Shown one piece after another: positions 19,734 through 29,933 of a stretch of DNA of 64,000 bases. This DNA is from Helichrysum umbraculigerum (Eukaryota; Streptophyta; Magnoliopsida; Asterales; Asteraceae): positions 93,084,337-93,148,336 of the forward strand of contig CATIUR010000004.1 of NCBI GenBank assembly GCA_949592205.1, written 5' to 3'. The first letter of the stretch is position 1. Every line of letters starts with the position of its first letter. The translations under genes were made by a program, and so were the position numbers. The notes beneath the pieces are model-generated. The model was not told the DNA's origin. It searched no databases and was given only the letters and a program-made list of their open reading frames with translations.

Positions 19734-22700
19734 TTAGTTGGTGCTGGAACCACCAGGACCGGAAGTGCGCAGAAGTGGAATCCTGGGGTTACGTGGGTAT
19801 ATCCTCAGAAAATGGCGAGCGATGATGTCGACGATGTTTGGGATCTCAGATGAAAATATGGGGAAGCTCTGCAGATGCTGCTCTGTAATCTTTTTTATGT
19901 GTAGCAGGTCCCAAGTAATCTCCTTTACTGTGCTGGAGATGATTCCGCGGGAATTTACAAAAGAGAATCCATCAGCTTCAATCATCTCTCGTTCGGGATG
20001 GTATTGTCTGAGTGAGTCCATAAATCCAAAGAGATGCAGGTGTAAGGTCTCGTGATCTGCAATACTGGAGTTTACTCCAAGTTCTCGGATAAATTCATGA
20101 ATACCCTGGATGAGATTGGTCTGGTAGTGGGAAAACGTGAGGTCGGAGTTCTTAAAGGTATTGTTCATCATGTCGTAAACCTCACGTAATCCGTAGTTGA
20201 ATATTTGGCTGTGCTCTTCATCAGGTACTTCAGCGAAGATTTCCTTGATTCGATCAGTGAGTAAGTTCGCGATGTTAACCATCGAACCTTCAGGTATAGA
20301 AGAAGGGATGACATGCGTCCTCTCGTCAGAACTCTCATACTCGAGATCTTCGGCAATCTTGTGAGCATGGTACTCGATGGTGCAGTCAATATAGAACCGA
20401 TGAGCAGAGGTTTCGTCAATATGATCATTCCTAGCCATAGAATCTAGAAGTCCCCTGAGATCATTCATCAACCGGATGTCTATGTCTGCGTCGGGATTCC
20501 CAGTAACGTTGTACATATTGCTGCGATAAGAGTTTAAGAACTCGTGTTGCTCAGCAGAATATGGAAATGTGGATCTGAATAGTGTTTCATAGATCTTCCT
20601 GTACATGCGTCTTTGGTCTTCAAAGAGCTCAAGCTCCTCAGGTGTTGGTCCAGCAATGTGGTGCTCTTGTAGCAGCTGAGCAGCAAGGTCTTCGGCAAAG
20701 GCATTTAGGCGGTTGTGGAAGAATCTGTAGTCTTGAGAATTCTCGGCTTGGTTGACCTCAAATTCTGCTATGATTTCCTCAATCAGGTTCCTTTGGTGTG
20801 GAGTGTAATCATTGGTGGAGTTAATGATAATGCTTGTCATTATAGGTATGTCGTTTTCGAATTCTTCAATAGCACTAATCATTTCCTCATGGTTGGAGAT
20901 AGTCGGAATTTGAGGAGAAGAGGGAACAGTCGAAGATGCAAGGAGTCGGACAGACCGAATATCTATTGGAACATCAGTATAGATAATGTCATCGTCATCA
21001 CTCTCCTCAGCTGGAGTATCCCTAGCCTGGAAATCAGGGATTTCAACAGTATCGGATGGTGGAAGGGTGTCATCAGTAATCTGAGATATCGGCTGAGAGG
21101 AATCCATCTCGATGTCTTTCTCCTCTTGAGAATCAGAATCACGGCTAGATCCGGAAGTACTTCCCTTCTCGAACTGACTTCGAGGTGCAGATGCATCAAA
21201 GGTTTGAATCCTTTGGGGAAGTCGGGATGCTTTATATGCTGCAATCTTTCTCAAGAGTTTGTCTCGAAGCTCCGGGTGCTGTGCGGATAAAGATATAGTC
21301 TTCTCAATATTCAGCAGAGCGTCAAGTCGAGGAGACACGAGAGGTTTGGTGGGATCAATAGCTGATGCAATGAGTTTCTCCATGGTGAGACCAAATTCTG
21401 CATCGTGAGAGTAATCAGTCGGTGTGTCTTCATCTGATTCATCTTGTGACAGAGGGATGAAGTTCTCGAGGTTCTCGATCTGCATAATCTCTGCTGTCGG
21501 TAAATATGAGTCAGGAAGGTATTGATGAGGTGGTGTGGACTGATATACTTCCTCGGGCTCTGATTCTTCCTGTCCTTCCTCGGATTCTTCCATTTCTTCT
21601 GGTTCCGTTTCTTCCTCTGGTTCTGTTTCAGGTTGTTCCTCTTCTTCTTCATCCTGTTCTGAATCTTCCTCCTCCTCTATTTCTTCTTCTGGTTCAGATT
21701 CCTCCATTTCCTCGTCTTCTGATTCTGACTCTTCAGTAGCTGAGATAAGACAAGTATGCTCGTATGGCCTGTATGGTTCTGGCTCTGAATCAGAAGTGTC
21801 ATTATCCGAAGTAATTCTGCCCATGGATATTGCGTATATCTCTGCATGCTCCATTATTGAACAGTCGGTCTGATCAATCTTGTATGATATTGTTTGTCCA
21901 TGTGCTCGTAGACTGATAACCTGAGAATATACATCAATAATAGCACATGCAGTATTCATGAATGGCCTACCTAGGATAATGGGTATGTTAATGTCTTCCT
22001 GTATATCCATCACTACAAAGTCAGTGGGGAAATAAAACCTGTCAACTTTTACCATGACGTTCTCAGCAATGCCTTTCGGGTATCGGACTGATTGATCGGC
22101 AAGCTGGACGCTCATTTTAGTGGGCTGGAGAGATCCTAATTCTAGTCTGGAGTAGAGCGAGTAAGGCATCAGATTGATACTAGCTCCAAGATCGGCCAAG
22201 GAGCGTATTGTGCCTGAGTGATAGATGGAACAGGGTAAGGTGAATCGTCCCGTGTCTCTTAGCTTTTCCGGTAAGGCATTCTGGATGACGGCTGAACACT
22301 CGGCGTTCAGGGAGACTTTAGGAGTGGAAGGAATCTTGTCTTTAGTTGCCAGCATTCGTCGGATGTACTTTGTACTAGAAGGGATTCTAGACACGGTGTC
22401 TAAGAATTTTCCATCAAGTTTGAATGACTTGGCATTGTACTTCTTGTGCAGGCGGTTAGGGAAAGGAATCTCAACTTCACGATTCGGCGTGGGCATTGAT
22501 TTGGTCTCAACTGTCGGTGGGACAAGAGAATGTTCCCTTGGAGAAGTAGTCATAGAAGGAGTTGGTTTATCAGAGTTTAAGGTCTTGGCTTCCTCGACGT
22601 GGGGGTTCTGAATAGTATTGCTTGGTAAGGTCCCTTGCGGTCGGGTATCGAGACGTTGGGCTAACTGACCGATCTGGTTCTCAAGGCTTTTCAGGACCGA

Positions 22701-24053
22701 GAGTTGATTTCGAAGGAATAGATCAGTTTGGTCTTGTCGAGCCGTAGTCTTTTGGTTGAAAGCGGTCTGACCTTGGATGAATTTGTTGAGGTTGTCATCA
22801 GTACTCGTGACTGGAATGATGGTCTTTGCAGGCTCAGCAGGCTGGGTATCCTCAGTGGCGGTTAATGGAAGTGGTTGATTGTATGGAAGTTGCGGTTGTT
22901 GGGGGTACGTCGGATATCGTGGCTGAAACCTTGGCTGGAAGGGGGGTTGGTTGTTTCGTGGAGGATACTGGTTTCCTCGAGTTCGTGGTGGTGAAGTTCT
23001 AGCGAAACCGGGCGGATTTTGAGGTCTGACAGGAAACTGGGCATAGTAGACTGAACCGTCGGTAGGATCTTCGTACTCAACCTCGTATTCTTCAGCGGGA
23101 TGGTTGGTACAGTTCTGGCAAGCCTGAACTTGGTGGATTTGCTGTGGTTGTTTCTTCAGATCTGCTATTTGTTTTGTCAGAGTCTCAATTTGATCGCTCA
23201 GAGACTTAATGGCTTCAGTTTGGCGGGTGTTGTTTGCGGAGAGGGGTAAGGATGAGGATTGCTCATCAGACTTCCAATCGTGGTGATGCATCGTCATATC
23301 CTCAATCAAGCTCCATGCTTCATCATCAGTAAGTTTCATGAAGTTTCCTTGAGCTGCTGCATCAAGATTGATGCGATGGTTAGGATCAAGACCTCGGTAG
23401 AAGGTGCACACCTTGTCAGTCTTCGTCATCTGGTGGTTTGGACATTTTCTCAGTAAACTCTTGAATCGCTCCCATGCTGAGTAGATAGATTCATCGTGGG
23501 CTTGTTGGAAGTTTGCGATGTCATTCTTTGCCTGAGTTTGTTTGGACGGGGGAAAGTATCTAGCGAGAAACTTATTACCCATGTCGGTCCATGAGGTGAT
23601 TGAGCCGGTCTCAAGTCCCTCAAACCAGGTAGAAGCATGTAAAGCGAGAGAATAGGGGAACAAGTATAAGCGGATGATATCCTGCTCAACCCCATTCTGC
23701 TTATAGGAGTTTGAAACCTGAATGAATTTGTCGATATGAGCGTTGGGATCATCACGGGGTAGACCGTGGAATTGGCAGTTATCTTTTATGAGTTGTACGA
23801 TGTGGTGTTTAAGCTCAAAAGAAGCTCCGGCAATCACTGGATAGCTAATCGGTCCTCCTCGTCCTTCGATGGATGGTTTGGTGTTGTCGGCGAGAGTAAC
23901 ACGAGCGGCCATTTGTGGAAAACGGGAACGTCTTTCTTTGCGGATGGTACGGATAATCGACTCAGGATCGGGTACGAAAATGAGAGATTCAGATCCGGAT
24001 GATCTGGTCGAATATCGTTGTGGGATATGGGAAGATATTGTCGGTTGGAACAA
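19734..24053 (-). CDS. Gag-protease polyprotein with C-terminal helical repeat region (1439 aa), no RT or integrase
   Basis: Intact frame starting about 80 bp after the primer site. Residues about 80-260 are an Athila-type Gag capsid region (LYLFPYSL, AWERF, FPPSK). Around 300 is a degenerate zinc knuckle (CQNC then H, last Cys missing), then a Pro/Gln-rich linker. Residues about 590-720 are the aspartic protease, with ADLGAS near 618 in place of DTGA/DSGA and ILGRPFM near the end; the Leu variant is usual in Athila as I recall. About 765-850 is very Glu-rich. The last 500 residues are predicted helical, with three resembling segments near 1053-1132, 1146-1239 and 1284-1351. An autonomous Athila polyprotein would have RT, RNase H and integrase here; none is visible. 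Function of the C-terminus is unknown. Confidence 0.88.
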   Translation of the reverse strand: MFQPTISSHIPQRYSTRSSGSESLIFVPDPESIIRTIRKERRSRFPQMAARVTLADNTKPSIEGRGGPISYPVIAGASFELKHHIVQLIKDNCQFHGLPRDDPNAHIDKFIQVSNSYKQNGVEQDIIRLYLFPYSLALHASTWFEGLETGSITSWTDMGNKFLARYFPPSKQTQAKNDIANFQQAHDESIYSAWERFKSLLRKCPNHQMTKTDKVCTFYRGLDPNHRINLDAAAQGNFMKLTDDEAWSLIEDMTMHHHDWKSDEQSSSLPLSANNTRQTEAIKSLSDQIETLTKQIADLKKQPQQIHQVQACQNCTNHPAEEYEVEYEDPTDGSVYYAQFPVRPQNPPGFARTSPPRTRGNQYPPRNNQPPFQPRFQPRYPTYPQQPQLPYNQPLPLTATEDTQPAEPAKTIIPVTSTDDNLNKFIQGQTAFNQKTTARQDQTDLFLRNQLSVLKSLENQIGQLAQRLDTRPQGTLPSNTIQNPHVEEAKTLNSDKPTPSMTTSPREHSLVPPTVETKSMPTPNREVEIPFPNRLHKKYNAKSFKLDGKFLDTVSRIPSSTKYIRRMLATKDKIPSTPKVSLNAECSAVIQNALPEKLRDTGRFTLPCSIYHSGTIRSLADLGASINLMPYSLYSRLELGSLQPTKMSVQLADQSVRYPKGIAENVMVKVDRFYFPTDFVVMDIQEDINIPIILGRPFMNTACAIIDVYSQVISLRAHGQTISYKIDQTDCSIMEHAEIYAISMGRITSDNDTSDSEPEPYRPYEHTCLISATEESESEDEEMEESEPEEEIEEEEDSEQDEEEEEQPETEPEEETEPEEMEESEEGQEESEPEEVYQSTPPHQYLPDSYLPTAEIMQIENLENFIPLSQDESDEDTPTDYSHDAEFGLTMEKLIASAIDPTKPLVSPRLDALLNIEKTISLSAQHPELRDKLLRKIAAYKASRLPQRIQTFDASAPRSQFEKGSTSGSSRDSDSQEEKDIEMDSSQPISQITDDTLPPSDTVEIPDFQARDTPAEESDDDDIIYTDVPIDIRSVRLLASSTVPSSPQIPTISNHEEMISAIEEFENDIPIMTSIIINSTNDYTPHQRNLIEEIIAEFEVNQAENSQDYRFFHNRLNAFAEDLAAQLLQEHHIAGPTPEELELFEDQRRMYRKIYETLFRSTFPYSAEQHEFLNSYRSNMYNVTGNPDADIDIRLMNDLRGLLDSMARNDHIDETSAHRFYIDCTIEYHAHKIAEDLEYESSDERTHVIPSSIPEGSMVNIANLLTDRIKEIFAEVPDEEHSQIFNYGLREVYDMMNNTFKNSDLTFSHYQTNLIQGIHEFIRELGVNSSIADHETLHLHLFGFMDSLRQYHPEREMIEADGFSFVNSRGIISSTVKEITWDLLHIKKITEQHLQSFPIFSSEIPNIVDIIARHFLRIYPRNPRIPLLRTSGPGGSSTN

Positions 24054-24131
24054 AGAAAAGAAAATAAGAATGGGAAAGAAGTATCACTAAATAGAAAACT
24101 CGTCTGGATTCTTCAGAGTCTTACGATTAAC

Positions 24132-24149
24132 TCCCCGGCAGCGGCGCCA
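24132..24149 (-). promoter_or_regulatory. Primer binding site of element IV, tRNA-Asp type
   Basis: Minus strand TGGCGCCGCTGCCGGGGA, identical to that of elements III and V, six bases before the LTR. Confidence 0.88.
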
Positions 24150-26080
24150 AAAACTTGTCATGAGCCCGATCAGTCACGGTCGTCAACGCAACGGAAGGAG
24201 GACACGGCAGTGGAGTTTTAAATTTATAAGAGCTGGGGACCTAAGTTTTACTACGGCTGTATAGCAGCAGTATGACCTAGGGTCGTTCTTCAAGCTAATC
24301 GTATTGTGAAACGGGAGTATCAAGACAAGTTGTTTATTTTAGTGATGGGATTTTTAAAACAGAGTATGAGTGGGTTTTTGTTACTTAGGTCCGTAATTTA
24401 AAGCAATTAAATAAAACGTAAATAAATGAAAGATAGAAATAGGGATGAAATCAGTATGGAGGACATGTGTTTGTTATGACTTCGTTAGCTTATGTGGGGG
24501 TGATGCTAGGGTTTAGATATGAAAACGTCTTTTAAAGGTTTGTGTCTTATCTAAGCTTAATTGTTCGTAGTGTAAACACTAGTACCCTATTGATTGGGGA
24601 AACCAATCAGTATGTCACTGAATACTAGGCCAAATTGAGTCTGATCGGAGGAGGATGCTCAACTCTTCAACGTTATCCAGTGACGGAGTAACGACCCTTC
24701 TTGGAATGTTAGTTCCTGGGTGCATGAGATAGAGTAACATACCCACTAAGGTTCCGACCTTTCTTAACACTACGAGGACAACGAAGTCAGACAAGGCATT
24801 TAAGATTAAGACTTGGTTTGGTGACTATTAACTTTATATTAATGGTTTTATTTTAGCCTAGAGCTTTCATCACGGTGTACAGTGCGACTATGCATTTCCA
24901 CAGTTTTCCAGACCCAAGATGTACTAACGGTGTATAGTGCATCTAAGCATTTCCACAGTGTTCCTGATCTTTAGGTGTACTAACGGTGTACAGTGCGATC
25001 AAACATTTCCACAGCTTTGAAGTTAAACCAGGATGTGACACAGTCTTCAACCACCGACATTTCCTTAGCTCCTACATATTTGTACTTCACCAAAGGTGTT
25101 TCCAACGTTACACGAAGTACAGTGCCGTTTACCGTGGTCTTTCCGGGGTCACATACTTTATGGTCACTCTAGACTAGTTTAAACTACGTTTGTATTAAAG
25201 TCCAACCATCTATGATATAAACCAGCCCTCACTATTTCCCAATAAATCCCTGATTGATTCACGGTGTACTATACGAAAGGTTTTAAACAGTATTTCCACA
25301 GCTACGCAATTCAGACCATGTTTACAGTCTCAGAAAACATAGATAGGTAGTGACCGTTTGATCAAGGTTCGCGACTCCTTGTCATAAAGGTTCTAACCAC
25401 GTTTAATTGGAGGAAAGGGGATTTGGTTTAGAAATTCATAAATACAAGATTAATAGATCACCGGTTTTCATTTATATAATATAACTGGAAACATTATTTC
25501 CACAACGGATTGTGCCCACGACTTTCATAGCTTCCACGTTCCGTACTACACACATAAGTGATGATTCCGGCGCTATACAAATGAAAGCCGTATAACGTTA
25601 CCTCCGTTATTTCATAATGTTATCCAATTATATGTTTAAAGCAGCATCACCCCACACATATATAAACTAACTACATCATAACAAACACACAAGGAAACTA
25701 CTCACTACGCATAATAACAGATCCTAAATCTAGCATAATAACAATATCAATTATCATTATAACAGATAAGGAAAGAAGTAACCGTTAATAAAGCGTAGAT
25801 TGAATAAGCGTTTAGAGAGAGAGTACAAGCAGAACTTCCGCAATATCCTTGACAATATTACAATAAAAGCCCCTTGACTATTCCCTACGCTATTACAAAA
25901 GTAGTCCCTCCGTTAGTTTCAGTTAAATATTAACTGAGAACTAACTGGATCAAACCCTAATTTCTAGAGAGAGAAAGAAAGAAAGAGAGTTTAGAGAGAG
26001 AGAGAGTGTGTGAGAGAGAAAGTGGAAATGGAAAAATGAATGGAATGATGAAGTGTGTGGAATGATGGAGGGGTGGCCTC

Positions 26081-26090
26081 CTATTTATAG
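26081..26090 (-). promoter_or_regulatory. TATA box, right LTR of element IV
   Basis: Minus strand CTATAAATAG, same context as at 15881. This promoter would drive the intact 1439-aa ORF. Confidence 0.8.
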
Positions 26091-26178
26091 GCAAAGCTTG
26101 AAATCAGCCGTACAACTCGCGAAGCACGCACGTACAAGCAAACGAAGCACAAACGGGCAGCATATGGGGTACACAGGG

Positions 26179-26270
26179 TCGTATACGGCCTTCATAGGGC
26201 CGTATACGGTGTGTTATGGGCCGTATACGGTCTATGAAGGGCCGTATACGGTGGCCAAGGCCGTATACGG
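26179..26270 (-). repeat. Five palindromic sites CCGTATACGG at about 21-bp spacing (right LTR)
   Basis: Counterpart of 15979-16070. Here the last site is also perfect (CCGTATACGG) and the first is TCGTATACGG, so the left LTR has lost palindrome positions through G-to-A changes at CpG. Confidence 0.9.
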
Positions 26271-27629
26271 CCTCCGTCTGATTTCGTTCGTTGCTTAAAA
26301 CGTCCGTATCTCCTTCGTTATGCGTCCGTTTGACCTGATTCTTTCGCCTGTGTCTTCGTAATTCCGTTACGCTTCTAATGGTGCCAATATCACTGAAATT
26401 GGATGTGTACAACTTTAGCATAGCCAAAATCACTTTATAGGAGTTTGCAATCGTCCAGTATTTTCCGTCCTTTGTCCGATTTGCATGATTCTTGATTTTC
26501 TCATCTCGATTTTACCTATTACATCATATCATAAGGTTAGAATATGTTTATCATAGGATAAATGAGGGTGCAAGAGTTGGTTGCTGCTTATTTGCTCCGT
26601 TTTGTTCGTTATTCGGATATTTTTACTGATTTTTGTAGCAACGTCTATATTTTGAGCACTTTAGTGAATTTTAGTAAATAATGATTGTTTTGGAATGTTT
26701 TCACTAAAGATGTGCCCAAAAAGTGTGGAATAATGGCCTTGAATATATGACTTTTTGCGTCACATCATTCACCATGACTTAAAATAGCTGAGATTATGTT
26801 TTAGTTTGAAAATGTCTTTTAAAGATTTGTGTCTTGCTTTCACGTAGATATCTTGTAGTGTAAACACTAGCACCCTACTGATCAGGTTAACCGATCAGTA
26901 TGTCACTGAGTACTAGGCTATCGAGAATATGGTCAGATCGGACTGCCTTGAAACCCCCCTCACCGTCTCTTATGATGAGACCAAGTGACCCTCCAGATGG
27001 GGTGCAGGAATAAGGCGACAGTCCGCAATTTATCCACTGATCTTTCTTAACACAGACAAAGATATCTAAGCTAGGCAAGGCATTTAAGATTTAAGACAGG
27101 TGGTGACTGATTACCGTATACATTAATGGTTGTGATTGAGTTCAGCGTTATTCGGCTGTGATACAGTCTTCAACTTACAGGTTTTCCACGGTTACATTGT
27201 GTATTCACCCGTTTTACGGTCTTTCCTGGATCATAGACTCAGCTAGGATGTAATACAGTGTTCAGCCTACGGCCTTTCCACGGCTTACCGGATACTCGGA
27301 CGTTTTAGGGCTTTATCCTGGATTACATACTTTACGGCTATCTAAACTCAATATATCTAAGCTTGTATTACAGTAAAACCATCTATGATAGCTAAACAAC
27401 CCGTTCACTTTATAAATCCCAGCCCAATAAATCCCCGATTAATTCACGGTGTACTATACGATAAATTGGGCAGTATTTCCACATCTTCAAAATCAGACCA
27501 TGTTTATTTTAAGAAAACATAGATAGGTAGTGACCGTTTGATCAATGGTTAACTACTCCTTGTCATAAAGGTTCTAACCAAAAAGTGTGGAATAATGGCC
27601 TTGAAAACATGACTTTTTGCGTCACATCA

Positions 27630-29933
27630 AGTTATCCCACACTTAGACGTTGCTTGTCCTCAAGCAACACTCAGTTTCTGAAAACATTTTAAAACAATTT
27701 TTAGAGCGAGCTTCAACATTTTTAAGAGTTACAACTGTCAAATGTAAATAAGATAGTTTCAGGAATATAGGGAAAGATAAGATGATCCTTCCTTAAACAA
27801 GAAAAGATTCTCTTAGGCATACATCCAAATCTCATGATCTTGGAGTACACATGACTAGGCGATCTCACTAAAGGTGGTCACTCAATTCACTCAAGGTGTA
27901 TCGGGTTTCCTATCAGTCTAGAACAAAAGAAATCGCTCAAATAGCCAGTCATGCAGCACTCATCGTCATAGGCTTGGTCGAGAATCGGATCTCCACCACT
28001 TAGGTGAGGACGGTGCTAATTATCTCAAGACATTCATGAGGGTTGTAGCGTTTGGTGAGGGGTAAAGGGTATAGATAGTGGTATTTTTGGGTTGTAAGGG
28101 TTGCTTATCTTAAAACAACTGAGATCATGAACAACTTTATTTCAGAACGGAGAGAGAGGTAGCTTTTGGTCTTCTATCAGAATCTTGATGATACTTCAAA
28201 GGACTTTAAGCTTTATTCTTACGGAACTATTTTTCTTTCTTTTCTTCTTTTTCTTCTTTTTATTTTCTTTTTCTGCTTTTGTATTTTTCTATTTTTCTTT
28301 TCTTCTTCAGAATTTCTTTGCCAGAGAATTTCCAAGGATATTTTTCTTCTTTGATTCTTTCAGAAATCCCTTATCTTGAACGTTTCGAGTCTTTTCGCGG
28401 TGTCAATTTTTCACACCAAGGATTCTTCAATCTTTTTGAGAGCACGAAAGGGGTAGGATAAGACATTCTAAAAGATGTTCTTCATAACCTCAGAAATTCT
28501 AAGATAAGTTTGGGAGTATTTTGGGAAGTAGGGTTTATTGGGGGGTTTTTTTTATGAAACGAAAGGTTTAGGCTCAACAGGGTTTACTAGGCGGATCATC
28601 GATACTAAAAGTGAGTATCGGAAGGGTTTTGGGCTTGAAGAGATATGTGAAAAGGGGTTTAAATCCTAGGGAATGTCAAGGTCATCTAATTGCACCTATA
28701 CCGCGTACGGTACACACCAATGTGGTCTTGAAGCGTATGTCAAGAGCAAGTTCTAATTCAGAGATGCATGCATCGGCACACACAAGAAATGATTAGTGAA
28801 GCATTAAAGATGAATGCTATTAGGCTCAAGATACCTCACTGCAAATAGGGTTGTATGTGCTTCGTCATGCTTCCATCAGATTATTATTTCTTGTTTAAGC
28901 AATTTCTACCTTATTTTCCCTAGACTCCGAAATATATTACTCACATATGAAAATAGCTCCTCTCAAAAGATATTTTGGCTCAAAATTAGCAGAGTTAATC
29001 AATAGATTTAGCTCATACTTTCAATTTTCTTAAAAATTTTGAAAAATTTGAGGAACATTTTCTGAGTTTACTATTTCGGACATTAAAAATCAAAGAAAAC
29101 TAACCAAGGTATTCTATACCTGCTATCCCACACTTAGAGGAACATTGTCCCTAATGTTCTCTTGAGTTGAGATTTACTGGAAGTAAAATCCCACACTTAG
29201 AGTTTGAACATGTAAGAAAATGTTTCTCAAGTGTTTGTTTTGGGCTGGAATCTCACACTTAGTGATAAGCTTAGGATAGAGTATAGACTACTTTCACAAA
29301 CTAACAAAGCAAATAATATACAGAATCATAAACAAAAGAGAGTAAAGGTTAAGACACTCCCCAGATAGCGAGCAACAAAGAAGCTGAGAATCTGAATTTG
29401 CTGAAAAGAGGTGTTGCCAAGATCTTTTTCTGCATTCATGAAGAGCGGCACAGCTTCAAGCGTCTTGCTATTTGGTTTTCTTCTCCATCCATTATTCCCT
29501 TTGTGAATCAATCTCGTAGGTGTGAACACGTTGGTCGTACCAGTTTACAAACTCAAAGTATTTGCAATTGAAAAGATAAATCATCGTCTCAGAACTTTGA
29601 AAATATATTTTCTACTACAAATCATTTTTATAAAACATGTGTTTTTAAACGAGTTTGAGCATAATGCATAAAAGTAGTATGCAAGTACCTCAAATGCTCG
29701 AAACACATGAATTATCATTTTTCAAATTGATTTCCTTATTTCTGAGACGAGTGGTTTATTTGCAAATGAGTTGAAATATCAGAAAGTGTTTTGGTGACGA
29801 CCAAGTGTGAAGGATAGTCAGAGATATATCTTCACTTATTGACACTGTTCTCTCTACACGTCTTATTACACGGGTTGCCTCCCGAGAAGCGCTGCTTTTA
29901 GAGTCGAGAGCTCGACTTTGCCTTCCTTCAGAT
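27630..29933 (-). other. Second copy of the element IV 3' region
   Basis: Repeats 17430-19733 with a few substitutions: polypurine tract and hairpin at 27630-27667, extra polypurine motifs at 29125-29262, post-ORF motif at 29871-29892. Confidence 0.9.

Larger units (their letters stand above)
24156..27629 (-). repeat. LTR of element IV, right copy (3474 bp)
   Basis: Same extent and order as the left copy: TATA box at 26081-26090, palindromes at 26179-26270, internal duplication 26768-27596. It serves as 5' LTR for the intact ORF, giving a leader of about 2 kb from the predicted start to the ATG. It is followed by another polypurine tract and internal sequence rather than flanking DNA. Confidence 0.9.

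Noticed and set aside
20715..21290. 191-aa plus-strand frame and its copy at 30915-31490
   Set aside because: Antisense shadow of the long Gag-protease-helical ORF, whose codon pattern keeps the opposite strand open.
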